A program made the position numbers and the translations under genes. Under the pieces are notes generated by a model. It ran no database searches and was not told the origin of the DNA. It saw nothing but the letters and a program-made list of their open reading frames with translations. Positions 41,107-49,839 of a DNA stretch of 64,000 nt are shown in pieces (position 1 is the stretch's first letter; each line of letters begins with the position of its first letter). Location of the stretch: contig CAJUDW010000006.1 in the NCBI GenBank assembly GCA_910584995.1, positions 1 to 64,000 on the forward strand, given 5' to 3'. This DNA is from an uncultured Oscillibacter sp. (GTDB lineage Bacteria; Bacillota; Clostridia; Oscillospirales; Oscillospiraceae).

Positions 41107-41280
41107 CTATTTCTCCGGCCTGCAACGCGCCCGCTGGGCCGCAATGGTGGCCAGCGTATCCCCCAATTGGACAAACACTGCCGCCACCAAATCCAGATCC
41201 TCGTCGTTCAGCCGGGAGGCCACAGCCACCGCCAGGGTATTCACGGCGGTGGTCAGGGCCAGCGGATCGCAGTTGTTCAT
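41107..41280 (-). CDS. small conserved protein, possibly DUF6774-like
   Basis: A 57-residue protein starting MNNCDPLALTTAVNTLAVAVA, with AAVFVQLGDTLATIAAQRARC in its second half. It resembles a family of ~50-60-residue Firmicute proteins with the VFTQLGDTLATI pattern, which I recall as DUF6774, though I could not check this. AGAGGTGA precedes the ATG at 41280. It ends before a clear terminator and begins 46 bp after the DUF421 gene, so the two are probably co-transcribed. Two short amphipathic helices are likely; function unknown. Confidence 0.7.
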   Translation of the reverse strand: MNNCDPLALTTAVNTLAVAVASRLNDEDLDLVAAVFVQLGDTLATIAAQRARCRPEK

Positions 41281-41325
41281 CCCGAATCACCTCTGCACAG
41301 CCTATGAGGCCCCCGGGCCGATCAT

Positions 41326-42024
41326 TCACGTTTTCCGGGGCTTTCCGGGAAAGACCGTCAGCTTCTCCCGTCCATCCCACACCGCCAGGAGCACCTCCCG
41401 CTCGTTGGCGTAGCCCTGCCGCTGGAGGCTTTGCAGCACCCAGGCGTCCGCCTTCCCCGCCTCCTGGATGTTGTCCCGCATCAGCTGCCCGTCCATGACG
41501 AAGGGCGTCTGCACCTGGGACTGCTTTGGGTTCAGATCCAAATCCGTAGGCGTGGCAGGACGATCCTTCTCCTTGGGCAGGAAACTGATCACGCCGTTAT
41601 TCTCCAATACCGCCGTTTGCAGCTGGCTCAGATCGAACCAGCCGCCAATCCGGCAGTAGGTCAGGAATTCGCTGAGATCCAGCCGGGCCTTTTTCAGGTT
41701 CTCCCGGTAAATCACCCCGTCCTCCAGCAGGATCAGGGGCTTGCCGTTGAAGAGCGCCCGGGCCTTCAGGGATTTATTGGTCAGAAGGGAGATTGCCACA
41801 GCGGCAAGGCCGTAGACAATAATGGCCGTCAGGGGCTTGAGGGGCTCCTCCAGTTCCGTGGCCAATTCCGCGGCGGCGGAGCCGATGGTGATGCCAGTGA
41901 TATAGTCGAACATGGTCATCTGGGACACCTGCTTGGTGCCCATCAGCTTAGTCAGCAGAAAGAGGGCCAGCAGTGACAGCAGGGTAGTCAGCACAGTGAG
42001 ACCCATTCGAGACAGGATTTCCAT
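41326..42024 (-). CDS. DUF421 (YetF/YcaP-like) membrane protein
   Basis: A 232-residue protein. The N-terminal ~80 residues contain three membrane helices with the family motif TLLSLLALFLLTKLMGTKQVSQMTMFDYITGITIGSAAAELA. The soluble C-terminal part has KPLILLEDGVIYRENLKKARLDLSEFL and the highly conserved GGWFDLSQLQTAVLENNG region. Several paralogues occur in Bacillus and Clostridium spores and envelopes, with unclear function. RBS GGGAGGC precedes the ATG at 42024. It is followed by a small cytoplasmic gene. Confidence 0.9.
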   Translation of the reverse strand: MEILSRMGLTVLTTLLSLLALFLLTKLMGTKQVSQMTMFDYITGITIGSAAAELATELEEPLKPLTAIIVYGLAAVAISLLTNKSLKARALFNGKPLILLEDGVIYRENLKKARLDLSEFLTYCRIGGWFDLSQLQTAVLENNGVISFLPKEKDRPATPTDLDLNPKQSQVQTPFVMDGQLMRDNIQEAGKADAWVLQSLQRQGYANEREVLLAVWDGREKLTVFPGKPRKT

Positions 42025-42318
42025 AAAAGCCTCCCGGAAACAGATTTTTCCGGTATAGCTTTTCCCCCGAAGGCAGGGTTATGCATAAAACCCGGCGTCT
42101 TCTCGGGGAACCTCCGCCTTTTTGTATGCCTATCCCGCATCCCCAATGATACGGGCCAAACCGGCAAAGCGCAAGGGGCCTTTCCTTGGCAGGGGAACAA
42201 TCCCCCGCGGCTTGTCGTCTGCACCAAATTTTATCCAGAAAATTGGTTGCAATTTGTTGTAATTATACACAAAAACCTAACAGTTTTTTAGCTAGTCTGA
42301 AAAACTTTCATTTTTCTG

Positions 42319-42347
42319 TTGAAACCGGCGCTTCCAGAGCGTATACT
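42319..42347 (+). promoter_or_regulatory. promoter of serC
   Basis: TTGAAA (42319-42324), a 17-bp spacer and TATACT (42342-42347), 46 bp before the serC ATG. The rest of the 42025-42318 gap is the shared upstream region with the DUF421 gene; no other gene was seen there. Confidence 0.8.
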
Positions 42348-42392
42348 ATTTGATAAGAAACCAGGGAAATTTATGGATGGAGGAAAACGACT

Positions 42393-43475
42393 ATGAAATA
42401 CGGACGGACCTATAACTTCTCCGCCGGTCCCGCCATGATGCCGGAGTCTGTTCTGGAGGAGATCGCGGCGGAAATGATGAATTACCGGGGCAGCGGCATG
42501 TGCGTTATGGAGATGAGCCACCGCTCCAAGGTGTTCCAGCAGATCCGGGACGAGGCAGAGACGGATCTGCGGAAGCTGATGAACATCCCCGATCACTACA
42601 AGGTGCTGTTCGTCCAGGGCGGCGGCACCGTCCAATTCGCCATGGTTGCCATGAACCTGATGAAAAACGGCCTCGCCTGCTATGTGGAAACCGGTGCGTG
42701 GTCCAAGAAGGCCATTGCCGAGGCGAAGCGGTACGGCGACGTGAAGATCGTGGCCTCCTCTGCCGACAAGAACTTCTCCTATATCCCCGACTGCTCCGAT
42801 CTGGACATTCCGGAGAACGCGGACTACGTGTATATCTGCGAGAACGAAACCATCAACGGCACCACCTACTATCACCTCCCCAACACCAAGGGGAAGATCC
42901 TGGTGTCCGACCAGTCCTCCATGTTCCTCTCCCGGCCCTGCGACGTGGAGAAGTACGGCCTCATCTGGGCCGGCGTCCAGAAGAACGTGGGCCCCGCCGG
43001 TATGGCGGTGGTCATCATCCGGGAGGATCTCCTGCGGGACGACCTGCCCAAGCCCGTGCCCACCTATATGAATTACAAAACCCACGCCGACAACGACTCC
43101 CTGTATAACACCCCCAACTGCTGGGCTATCTACTGCTGCGGCAAGGTCTTCAAGTACCTGCTGGATAACGGCGGCCTGGAGGCCATGGATCAGCGCAACC
43201 GGGAGAAGGCCGCCATCCTGTACGACTTCCTGGACCAGAGCAAGCTTTTCACCGGCGCAGTCCGGAAGGAAGACCGTTCCCTGATGAACGTGCCCTTCGT
43301 GACACCCTCCAAGGAGCAGGATGCCGACGTGGTAGCCGCCAGCAAGGCGGCGGGCTTTGACAACCTGAAGGGCCACAAGAGCGTGGGCGGCCTGCGGGCC
43401 TCCATCTACAACGCCATGCCCAAAGAGGGCGTGGAGGCCCTGGTGGAGTTCCTGAAAAACTACGAGAACAAGTAA
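42393..43475 (+). CDS. serC: phosphoserine aminotransferase
   Basis: A 360-residue PLP aminotransferase that makes phosphoserine from 3-phosphohydroxypyruvate and glutamate. It starts with the family's YNFSAGPAMMPESVL (residues 7-21). PLP is held by Lys197 in GVQKNVGPAG, with Asp173 in LVSDQSS and the aromatic stacking region GGGTVQFAM (77-85). The ATG follows GGAGGAAA. serA follows 144 bp later on the same strand, completing two of the three steps of serine synthesis; serB is not in view. Confidence 0.97.
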   Translation: MKYGRTYNFSAGPAMMPESVLEEIAAEMMNYRGSGMCVMEMSHRSKVFQQIRDEAETDLRKLMNIPDHYKVLFVQGGGTVQFAMVAMNLMKNGLACYVETGAWSKKAIAEAKRYGDVKIVASSADKNFSYIPDCSDLDIPENADYVYICENETINGTTYYHLPNTKGKILVSDQSSMFLSRPCDVEKYGLIWAGVQKNVGPAGMAVVIIREDLLRDDLPKPVPTYMNYKTHADNDSLYNTPNCWAIYCCGKVFKYLLDNGGLEAMDQRNREKAAILYDFLDQSKLFTGAVRKEDRSLMNVPFVTPSKEQDADVVAASKAAGFDNLKGHKSVGGLRASIYNAMPKEGVEALVEFLKNYENK

Positions 43476-43619
43476 GACGCATTCCCCCGGCCCCGTTCCT
43501 CCCCTTCGGAGGCAGAGACGCCTGTCAATTTTCGGACTGCCTGTCCCCCAATGGGCAGTTTCCCTGGCGCCGTCAGCACCCCTGGGGTGTGCTGAGAACG
43601 AATGAAAGGGGATTTTTCT

Positions 43620-44534
43620 ATGTCAATGCGCGTTTTGGTCACAGACGGAATGGACACCTCCGCTGTCGAAACCCTGCGGAAGGACGGATACGAGGTTGTG
43701 GAACAGTTTTATGAGCCGGACGATCTGGGCGCGGCCCTGCGGGAGTTCGACGCGGCCATTATCCGTTCCGCCACCAAAATCAAGGAGCCCCAGATCGACG
43801 CCGCCCGGGGCGGGCGCCTGAAGCTGATTATCCGGGCCGGCGTGGGCATCGACAACATTGCCGTGAAATACGCCGAGGCGGCGGGCATCACCGTGCGGAA
43901 CACCCCCCGGGCCTCCTCCAACGCCGTGGCGGAACTGGCCATAGCCCTGCTGTTCTCCTGCGCCCGGAATATCTCCATTGCCGGGCACACCATGCGGGAG
44001 GGCAAATGGGAGAAAAAGGCCTACTCCAAGGGCTTTGAACTGGCAGGAAAGACCATGGGCGTCATTGGCTACGGCCGCATCGGCCAGCTGGTGGGCGCCA
44101 AGGGACAGGCCCTGGGTATGCAGATCCTGTCGGCAGTGCACCGGAACAAGCCGGAGGGTTGCGAATGTGAGACCATGCGGTTCACCTCTATGGATGAACT
44201 GCTGGCGGAGTCCGACATCATCGTCCTCTGCGCCCCCGGCGGGGAAAAGCCCCTGGTGGACGGGGAAGCTATCGGGAAGATGAAGGAAGGCGTTGTGATC
44301 ATCAATGTTTCCCGGGGTTCCAACGTGGACGAGGCCGCCCTGCTGGAGGGCCTGCGCTCCGGGAAAATCCGGGCCGCCGGCCTGGATGTCTGGGCTACCG
44401 AAAAGAATCCCAACCAGGAGTTGGTGCAGCACCCGGCAGTCAGCTGCACGCCCCACATCGGCGCAGGCACAAAGGAGGCCCAGAAGCGCATCGGCGCGGA
44501 ACTGGTGGACATTGTAGAGCGCTTCGAGACCTGA
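43620..44534 (+). CDS. serA: D-3-phosphoglycerate dehydrogenase, short form
   Basis: A 304-residue NAD-dependent dehydrogenase that oxidises 3-phosphoglycerate. The Rossmann motif is VIGYGRIGQLVG (148-159), with IRAGVGIDNI (71-80) at the substrate site, VINVSRGSNVDE carrying the arginine, and the catalytic His in TPHIGAGTKEAQ. It lacks the C-terminal ACT domain of long SerA proteins, so serine feedback inhibition is not expected through that domain. The ATG at 43620 has GAAAGGGG at proper distance; an earlier in-frame ATG at 43602 lacks one. It is partnered with serC upstream. Confidence 0.93.
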   Translation: MSMRVLVTDGMDTSAVETLRKDGYEVVEQFYEPDDLGAALREFDAAIIRSATKIKEPQIDAARGGRLKLIIRAGVGIDNIAVKYAEAAGITVRNTPRASSNAVAELAIALLFSCARNISIAGHTMREGKWEKKAYSKGFELAGKTMGVIGYGRIGQLVGAKGQALGMQILSAVHRNKPEGCECETMRFTSMDELLAESDIIVLCAPGGEKPLVDGEAIGKMKEGVVIINVSRGSNVDEAALLEGLRSGKIRAAGLDVWATEKNPNQELVQHPAVSCTPHIGAGTKEAQKRIGAELVDIVERFET

Positions 44535-44555
44535 TCCGCCATTGAAAAAACACAA

Positions 44556-44591
44556 AACCGGGCTCCCGTGCAAAACACGGAAGCCCGGTTT
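44556..44591. terminator. bidirectional terminator between serA and htrA
   Basis: Stem AAACCGGGCT / AGCCCGGTTT with an inner CCGTG/CACGG stem lies between the convergent serA and htrA genes, with A-rich sequence on the left giving a T-run for minus-strand transcription. The remaining 44592-44748 stretch shows no gene. Confidence 0.75.
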
Positions 44592-44748
44592 CCATATCAA
44601 ACAGTTTACGGTACATCTATATCTAACCGGAAACGGGGTGCAGCGGATTTCGCCCCGACGGCGTGCTCGCGCGGCAGTCTTTGGCCTTGCCGCAGCTTCT
44701 GCCGCGGGACCGCCCCACACCGCCGGGAAGGAAACTCCTGCCCATCCT

Positions 44749-46158
44749 TTACCAGTACCGGTTGCCGAAGAAGTAACTGAAGAAATCGTTGGGATCCAGA
44801 TAGCCGTTGCCGGAATTGCCGCCGTTCCCGCTGTCAGCGGGAGCCTCGCTGTTATCGCCGGAGGCAATCTCCTGCTCCGGCGCGGAGCCCCAGACGATAT
44901 CCACCGTGAAGGTCTCCCCCTGGCGGTAAACCGTCAGGGTGGAGGTGTCTCCGGCAGCGTACTTCTTCTTCGCCGCCACCAGATCCTCATAGCTGGCAAT
45001 CTTCGTGTCATCCAGCTTGGTGATCACGTCGCCCATCCGGAGGCCCGCCTGATCCGCCGCGCCGCCCTCCTCTACGTAGGAGATAAACACGCCCTCGGAG
45101 ATGTCATAGCGGAACTGCGCCGCCAGCTGCTGGTTCCAGGACATGGGCTGGATGCCCAGATAGGGCTTGTTGGTGGCGTACCCGTTGGTCATGATGTCCT
45201 GGATCATGGCAGCCACGTCATTGATGGGGATGGCAAAGCCCAGTCCCTCGACGCTGGCGCCGGAGGCGGTGTTGGTATACTTGGCGGAAACAATGCCCAC
45301 CACCTGTCCGTACTGGTTGAACATCGGGCCGCCGGAGTTGCCGGGGTTGATGGAAGCGTCGGTCTGAATCATGTTGAAGGGCACGCCGTCCACGTCAATG
45401 GCCCGGTTTACGCTGGAGATCATGCCGCCGGTCTGGGAGAAGTTCAGGGTGCCCAGGGGATTGCCGATAACCAAGACCCGCTCGCCTACGGTCAGCCGTG
45501 TGCTGTCGCCCATGGTGACGGGCTTGAGGCCCTCCGCCTCAATCTTGATGACGGCGATGTCGTAATCCTCTTCGCCGCTGATAATCCTGGCGTCATAGGT
45601 CTCGCCGCTGTAGAGGGTAACTTTCACAGCCTCCGCGTCCTGAATCACATGGTAGTTGGTGGCAATATAGCCGTCGGGAGTGAGGATGAAGCCGGAACCC
45701 GCGCCGGAGGTGGGCTGGCTCCAGTAGCCATTGCCTGCGGTTCCGCTGGTGGTGATGGCCACTACGCTGTTGACATTGGCGGCGTAGACCTCCGCGTCGG
45801 TCATCGGCGTTACGCCGTCGGCATTCTTGATGGTGACGGGAGGGGCGGAGATCTGCCCGCCCTGATTCAGCACCTGGCTCTGCCCTGCGCTCTGGGAGGC
45901 GTCCTGTCCGGCACCGCCTGCCCGATCCATGGCCCAGAACACCGCGCCGCCGCCTGCGGCCCCGCCCATCAGGGCGCATGCCAGGGCCAATGCGGTGATT
46001 TTCAGGCCCAGACGGCTCTTCTTCACCGGCTTCATCTCCTGGACGGGCCGTCCGCCCTGGGAACTGTGCAGCTGCTGGCCCAGTGTAGGCTCCTGCCCGG
46101 TCTCGCTGCCGTCCCTGCGGTAGGTGTAATGGTACAGATTTTTTTCATCGTTATACAT
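44749..46158 (-). CDS. htrA: HtrA/DegP-type membrane serine protease with PDZ domain
   Basis: A 469-residue protease of the envelope stress response. A 50-residue basic cytoplasmic tail precedes one membrane helix (about 52-75), leaving the catalytic part outside. The triad is His170 (ATNYHVIQD), Asp200 (DYDIAVIKI) and Ser275 (NPGNSGGPMFN). A PDZ domain follows (about 320-430, from PYLGIQPMSW through GGAADQAGLRMGDVITKLDD). The C-terminal tail is low-complexity Gly/Asn/Ser. AGGAGG lies before the ATG at 46158. It degrades or refolds damaged secreted proteins. The upstream region has no CssR-type site I can identify. Confidence 0.95.
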   Translation of the reverse strand: MYNDEKNLYHYTYRRDGSETGQEPTLGQQLHSSQGGRPVQEMKPVKKSRLGLKITALALACALMGGAAGGGAVFWAMDRAGGAGQDASQSAGQSQVLNQGGQISAPPVTIKNADGVTPMTDAEVYAANVNSVVAITTSGTAGNGYWSQPTSGAGSGFILTPDGYIATNYHVIQDAEAVKVTLYSGETYDARIISGEEDYDIAVIKIEAEGLKPVTMGDSTRLTVGERVLVIGNPLGTLNFSQTGGMISSVNRAIDVDGVPFNMIQTDASINPGNSGGPMFNQYGQVVGIVSAKYTNTASGASVEGLGFAIPINDVAAMIQDIMTNGYATNKPYLGIQPMSWNQQLAAQFRYDISEGVFISYVEEGGAADQAGLRMGDVITKLDDTKIASYEDLVAAKKKYAAGDTSTLTVYRQGETFTVDIVWGSAPEQEIASGDNSEAPADSGNGGNSGNGYLDPNDFFSYFFGNRYW

Positions 46159-46404
46159 AATCCTTACCTCCTAATTATGTATCCCGGATAGTTTTGTTTC
46201 AGAGCCCGCCGCCGGAGCGGTTTGTCCATGGGTCTCATCATACCGGGAAATCATGTCGAAAGTGTGAAGATAGTTTATCGCTTCTTTGAATTTTTCTCCT
46301 GTTTTAACCTGTTGACCGCAGTATACGTCCGGCAGCTTAAAAACATCTGAAAAGTTTATAGATAAATTTTGAACGCCGATCCGGGGGCAAAACCCAAAAA
46401 CACA

Positions 46405-46433
46405 TTGCCCCGGAGGGAAAAATCCGGTATACT
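46405..46433 (+). promoter_or_regulatory. promoter of the alpha/beta-hydrolase gene
   Basis: TTGCCC (46405-46410), a 17-bp spacer and TATACT (46428-46433), 33 bp before the TTG start codon. The 46159-46404 stretch is the upstream region of htrA, with no supported gene. Confidence 0.7.
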
Positions 46434-46465
46434 GGGACAAGCACTTTAAATAAGGAGGGGTTCCT

Positions 46466-47107
46466 TTGACCCATCTCTTCATCCATGGCCTGGGGCAGAC
46501 CGCCGCCGCGTGGGACGGCGTGCTCCGCCATATGGCGGCCCTGCCGGACGTCCGGGGGGTGAACCTGCCGCCGCTCCTTCAGGGACGGAAGGCAGACTAC
46601 GAAACCCTGTCCGGGGAATTCGACGCCCTGTGCGGCGGCATCCAGGGACCCCTGGCCCTTTGCGGGCTGTCCCTAGGGGCCGTGCTGGCGCTGGATTATA
46701 CGCTCCGTCACCCGGAGCGGGTGGACTCCTTAGCTCTGATCGCTCCCCAGTACCGGATGCCCCGGCTGACGCTGAAGCTTCAGTCCGCCGCCTTCCGCCG
46801 GATGCCGGAGCGGGCCTTCGCCTCCACCGGATTCCGCAAGGCGGAGTTCCTGTCCCTGACCGCCTCCATGGCCGCGCTGGATTTTTCCCGGCAGGTCCCC
46901 GGCATCGCCTGCCGGACGCTGCTCCTGGTGGGGGAGAAGGATCGGGCCAACCGGAAGGCCGCCCGGGAGTTGGCGGAACTCATCCCGGGGGCGGAGTTCC
47001 AGGCCGTTCCCGGCGCGGGGCATGAGGCCAATTTAGATGCCCCGGAGGCCCTGGCGGCGGTTCTCTCCGCCTTCTACAGGAGCGGGGGGCCCGGCTCCAT
47101 TGGTTAA
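46466..47107 (+). CDS. alpha/beta-fold hydrolase
   Basis: A 213-residue hydrolase. HGLGQTAAAW (residues 7-16) forms the oxyanion hole, the nucleophile Ser69 lies in LCGLSLGAVLALDY, the acid is in LVGEKDRAN (near 164) and the His in VPGAGHEANLDAPE (near 189). It starts with TTG at 46466 behind GGAGGGG. The small cap region fits carboxylesterase or peptidase-like members. Substrate unknown. It begins a plus-strand series with a FAD enzyme and a D-hydroxyacid dehydrogenase but is separated from them by 70 bp. Confidence 0.85.
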   Translation: MTHLFIHGLGQTAAAWDGVLRHMAALPDVRGVNLPPLLQGRKADYETLSGEFDALCGGIQGPLALCGLSLGAVLALDYTLRHPERVDSLALIAPQYRMPRLTLKLQSAAFRRMPERAFASTGFRKAEFLSLTASMAALDFSRQVPGIACRTLLLVGEKDRANRKAARELAELIPGAEFQAVPGAGHEANLDAPEALAAVLSAFYRSGGPGSIG

Positions 47108-47177
47108 ATTGACGCATTATATTCACTTTTTTTGTTGATATTGTATGCAAACGCCTGTTGAAAGGAGGTCTTGGCCC

Positions 47178-48770
47178 TTGCTGAAGCTGGAATCCATCAA
47201 GCTTTCCCCCGGCCACGGCCCGGAGGCCCTGGCGGCGGAGGCCGCCCGTATCCTGCGCATCCCCCGGAAGGACATCCTGTCCCTCCGCATCCTCCGCCGC
47301 AGCGTGGATGCCCGAGAGGAAGCCCGCCTGGTTTACACGGCCGCCCTGTCTTTGCCGGACGAGGCCGCCGTCCTGCGGAAGTACCGGGGAAAGCACCTCT
47401 CCCCTTGGCGGGAGCCTGACGCCTATGCGCCTCCGGCCCCCCGCCCGCCCCAGGCAATCCCGCCGGTGGTGGCCGGGGCCGGCCCGGCAGGCCTTTTTGC
47501 TGCCCTGACCCTGGCCCGGGCAGGCCTGCGGCCCATCCTGCTGGAACGGGGCAGGCCGGTGGAAGAGCGGGCCCGGGACGTGGAGCGGTTCTGGGCCTCC
47601 GGGACGCTGGACACCTGCTCCAATGTCCAGTTCGGCGAGGGCGGGGCCGGTGCATTCTCCGACGGGAAACTCAACACCGGAACAAAGGATATCCGCCACC
47701 GCTTCATTTTAGAACAGCTGGTCAAATGCGGCGCGCCCGAAAGCATCCTGATCGACGCCAAACCCCATGTGGGCACAGACTATCTCCGCACCGTCCTGCA
47801 AAACCTCCGGCGGGAACTGCTGGATCTGGGGACAGACATCCGTTTCGAGACCCGTCTTGTGGATCTGGATATCCAGGCCGGCCGTCTGGCCGGCGTCCTG
47901 CTGGAGGGCCCCTCCGGCAAGGAAACCCTGCCCTGCCGGCAGTTGATCCTGTGCCCCGGGCACTCCGCCCGGGACACCTTCGAAGCCCTGCTCCGCCGCA
48001 GCGCAACCATGGAGGCCAAGCCCTTCGCCATAGGCGTCCGGATTGAACACCGGCAAGCGGACATTGACGCCGCTCAGTACAAACGGTACGCAGGGCATCC
48101 GGGCCTACCGGCCTCCACCTATAAACTCTCCTGCCATCTCCCCGGCGGCCGGGGCGTGTTCTCCTTCTGCGTCTGCCCCGGCGGGGAGGTGGTCGCCGCC
48201 GCCTCGGAGGAAGACCGTGTAGTCACCAATGGTATGAGCGAATTCGCCCGGGACAGGGAGAACATCAACGGGGCCCTTCTGGTGGGCGTCACCCCGGAAG
48301 ACTTCGGCGGGGACGCCTCCCCCCTGGCAGGCGTATCCTTCCAGCGGAAGCTGGAGGCGGATGCCTTCGCCCTGGGGGGCGGCGGGTATCTGGCCCCCGC
48401 CCAGCGGGTGGGGGATTTCCTGGCGGGGCTGCCCTCCTCCGGCCCCGGGCGGGTGCGGCCCAGCTACCGCCCCGGCGTGGCCTGGACGGATCTCCGCCGC
48501 TGCCTGCCCCCCTTCGCGGCAGACGCCCTGGCGGAGGCCCTGCCCATCCTGGGCCGGAAACTCCGGGGCTACGACGATCCCGATGCCGTCCTCACCGCTG
48601 TGGAGAGCCGCTCTTCCTCTCCTGTCCGCATCCTGCGGGACGAAACCCTCCAGTCCAATATCCGCGGCCTGTATCCCTGCGGCGAGGGGGCCGGTTATGC
48701 CGGAGGCATCCTCTCCGCCGCCGCAGACGGCATCCGCTGCGCCGAGGCCCTCTGCCAATCGTGTTTTTGA
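47178..48770 (+). CDS. FAD-dependent oxidoreductase of the COG2509 type
   Basis: A 530-residue flavoprotein. An N-terminal ferredoxin-like domain (about residues 1-85, with SLRILRRSVDAREEARLVY) precedes the FAD-binding motif PVVAGAGPAGLFAALTLARAG (near 96-116). NVQFGEGGAGAFSDGKLNTG and the C-terminal GLYPCGEGAGYAGGILSAAADG are hallmark motifs of this family of uncharacterised bacterial dehydrogenases. The start is taken as TTG at 47178, nine bases after AAAGGAGG; the ATG at 47145 lies upstream of that site and has none of its own. Reaction unknown. Codon use is strongly GC-biased like its neighbours. Confidence 0.85.
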   Translation: MLKLESIKLSPGHGPEALAAEAARILRIPRKDILSLRILRRSVDAREEARLVYTAALSLPDEAAVLRKYRGKHLSPWREPDAYAPPAPRPPQAIPPVVAGAGPAGLFAALTLARAGLRPILLERGRPVEERARDVERFWASGTLDTCSNVQFGEGGAGAFSDGKLNTGTKDIRHRFILEQLVKCGAPESILIDAKPHVGTDYLRTVLQNLRRELLDLGTDIRFETRLVDLDIQAGRLAGVLLEGPSGKETLPCRQLILCPGHSARDTFEALLRRSATMEAKPFAIGVRIEHRQADIDAAQYKRYAGHPGLPASTYKLSCHLPGGRGVFSFCVCPGGEVVAAASEEDRVVTNGMSEFARDRENINGALLVGVTPEDFGGDASPLAGVSFQRKLEADAFALGGGGYLAPAQRVGDFLAGLPSSGPGRVRPSYRPGVAWTDLRRCLPPFAADALAEALPILGRKLRGYDDPDAVLTAVESRSSSPVRILRDETLQSNIRGLYPCGEGAGYAGGILSAAADGIRCAEALCQSCF

Positions 48771-48825
48771 CGTATATATGATTCTTTATGCCTACTATAT
48801 TGTTTATCAAGGAGTGTTAGCCTCT

Positions 48826-49797
48826 ATGAGCCGTACTATCTGCATCTATCAGGATTTCCTTACCGAGGCCCATAAAACCCAAATCCGTGAGGCCGCCGGG
48901 AAGGCCGGTTTCACCCCCTGCTTCTTCACCTGCGATCAGGTGGAAGAGGCGAAGGCCTGCCTGCGGGACTGCGAAATCCTCTACACCTGCGACCCCGAAA
49001 TCCTGCGTTCCGCTTCCGCCTCCCTGCAATGGTGCTGCTCCGCCAGTGCCGGGGTGGACGTTTTCTGCAAGGATGACGGCATGTTCCAAAATCCCGCCTG
49101 CCTCCTGACCAACTCCAACTGTTACGGCGTCACCATCGCGGAGCATATCGTCATGGTCACGTTGATGCTCCTGCGGCGGATGCCGGCCTATCAGGAGGTC
49201 ATCCGGAACCGGGAGTGGGGAGATCCCCTGCCCATCCGATCTATCCAGGGTGCGTCCTTCACCCTTCTGGGCACAGGCAATATCGGCGTCAACACCGCCC
49301 GGTACCTTCGGAACATGGGCGCGGCCCATATCACCGGCGTCAGCCGCTCGGGGAAGCCCCATCCCGCCTTTGACGAAGTCTTCCCCATCTCCCGCCTGGA
49401 TGATCTGCTGCCCCAGGCCCATCTGCTGGTGATGTCCCTGCCGGAGACGGCGGAGACCGTCCACATCCTGAACCGGGAGCGGATCGCCCTCCTGCCGCCG
49501 GACGCCTGCGTGATCAACGTAGGCCGGGGCACCGCCATCGACCAGGAGGCCCTGGCGGAAGCCCTGGACGGCGGGCGCATCGCCGGGGCGGCCCTGGACG
49601 TGGTGGATCCGGAGCCGCTGCCCCGGGATCACTTCCTGTGGGACACGAAAAACCTGGTACTGACTCCCCATGTTTCCGGCAACCTGACGCTGGATTCCAC
49701 CTGCGATCTGAATGTGGAGATGTTCTGCCGGGATCTGGAGAACTATGGCGCAGGCAGGCCCCTGTCCCGGCTGGTGGATCGGAAGAGGGGATATTAA
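48826..49797 (+). CDS. D-isomer-specific 2-hydroxyacid dehydrogenase
   Basis: A 323-residue NAD(P)-dependent dehydrogenase. The cofactor motif is FTLLGTGNIGVNTARYL (near 146). The catalytic Arg lies in VINVGRGTAIDQEAL, the Glu near GAALDVVDPEPLP and the His in LTPHVSGN. YGVTIAEHIVMVTLMLLRRMP fits the short GyaR/hydroxypyruvate-reductase-like branch. It starts at the ATG at 48826 (AAGGAGTG upstream); a longer frame covering the FAD gene in another phase is rejected. It may form a transcript with the FAD enzyme 55 bp upstream. Substrate not determined. Confidence 0.9.
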   Translation: MSRTICIYQDFLTEAHKTQIREAAGKAGFTPCFFTCDQVEEAKACLRDCEILYTCDPEILRSASASLQWCCSASAGVDVFCKDDGMFQNPACLLTNSNCYGVTIAEHIVMVTLMLLRRMPAYQEVIRNREWGDPLPIRSIQGASFTLLGTGNIGVNTARYLRNMGAAHITGVSRSGKPHPAFDEVFPISRLDDLLPQAHLLVMSLPETAETVHILNRERIALLPPDACVINVGRGTAIDQEALAEALDGGRIAGAALDVVDPEPLPRDHFLWDTKNLVLTPHVSGNLTLDSTCDLNVEMFCRDLENYGAGRPLSRLVDRKRGY

Positions 49798-49839
49798 CAA
49801 CCTGTATTCACAGGGTCAGGAACATAAGGGAGGGATGAT

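Noticed and set aside
43476..43619. Possible attenuator between serC and serA (CAGCACCCC...GGTGTGCTG)
   Set aside because: The stem has mismatches, no T-run follows, and no T-box or leader peptide is visible.
44542..46191. 549-residue open frame on the plus strand across htrA
   Set aside because: It is the antisense shadow of htrA, which has triad motifs, a PDZ domain and a ribosome site; the shadow has none of these.
46171..46482. 103-residue minus-strand frame in the htrA upstream region
   Set aside because: It contains a stretch that looks faintly coding, but no ribosome site or family match; it overlaps the hydrolase promoter and start.
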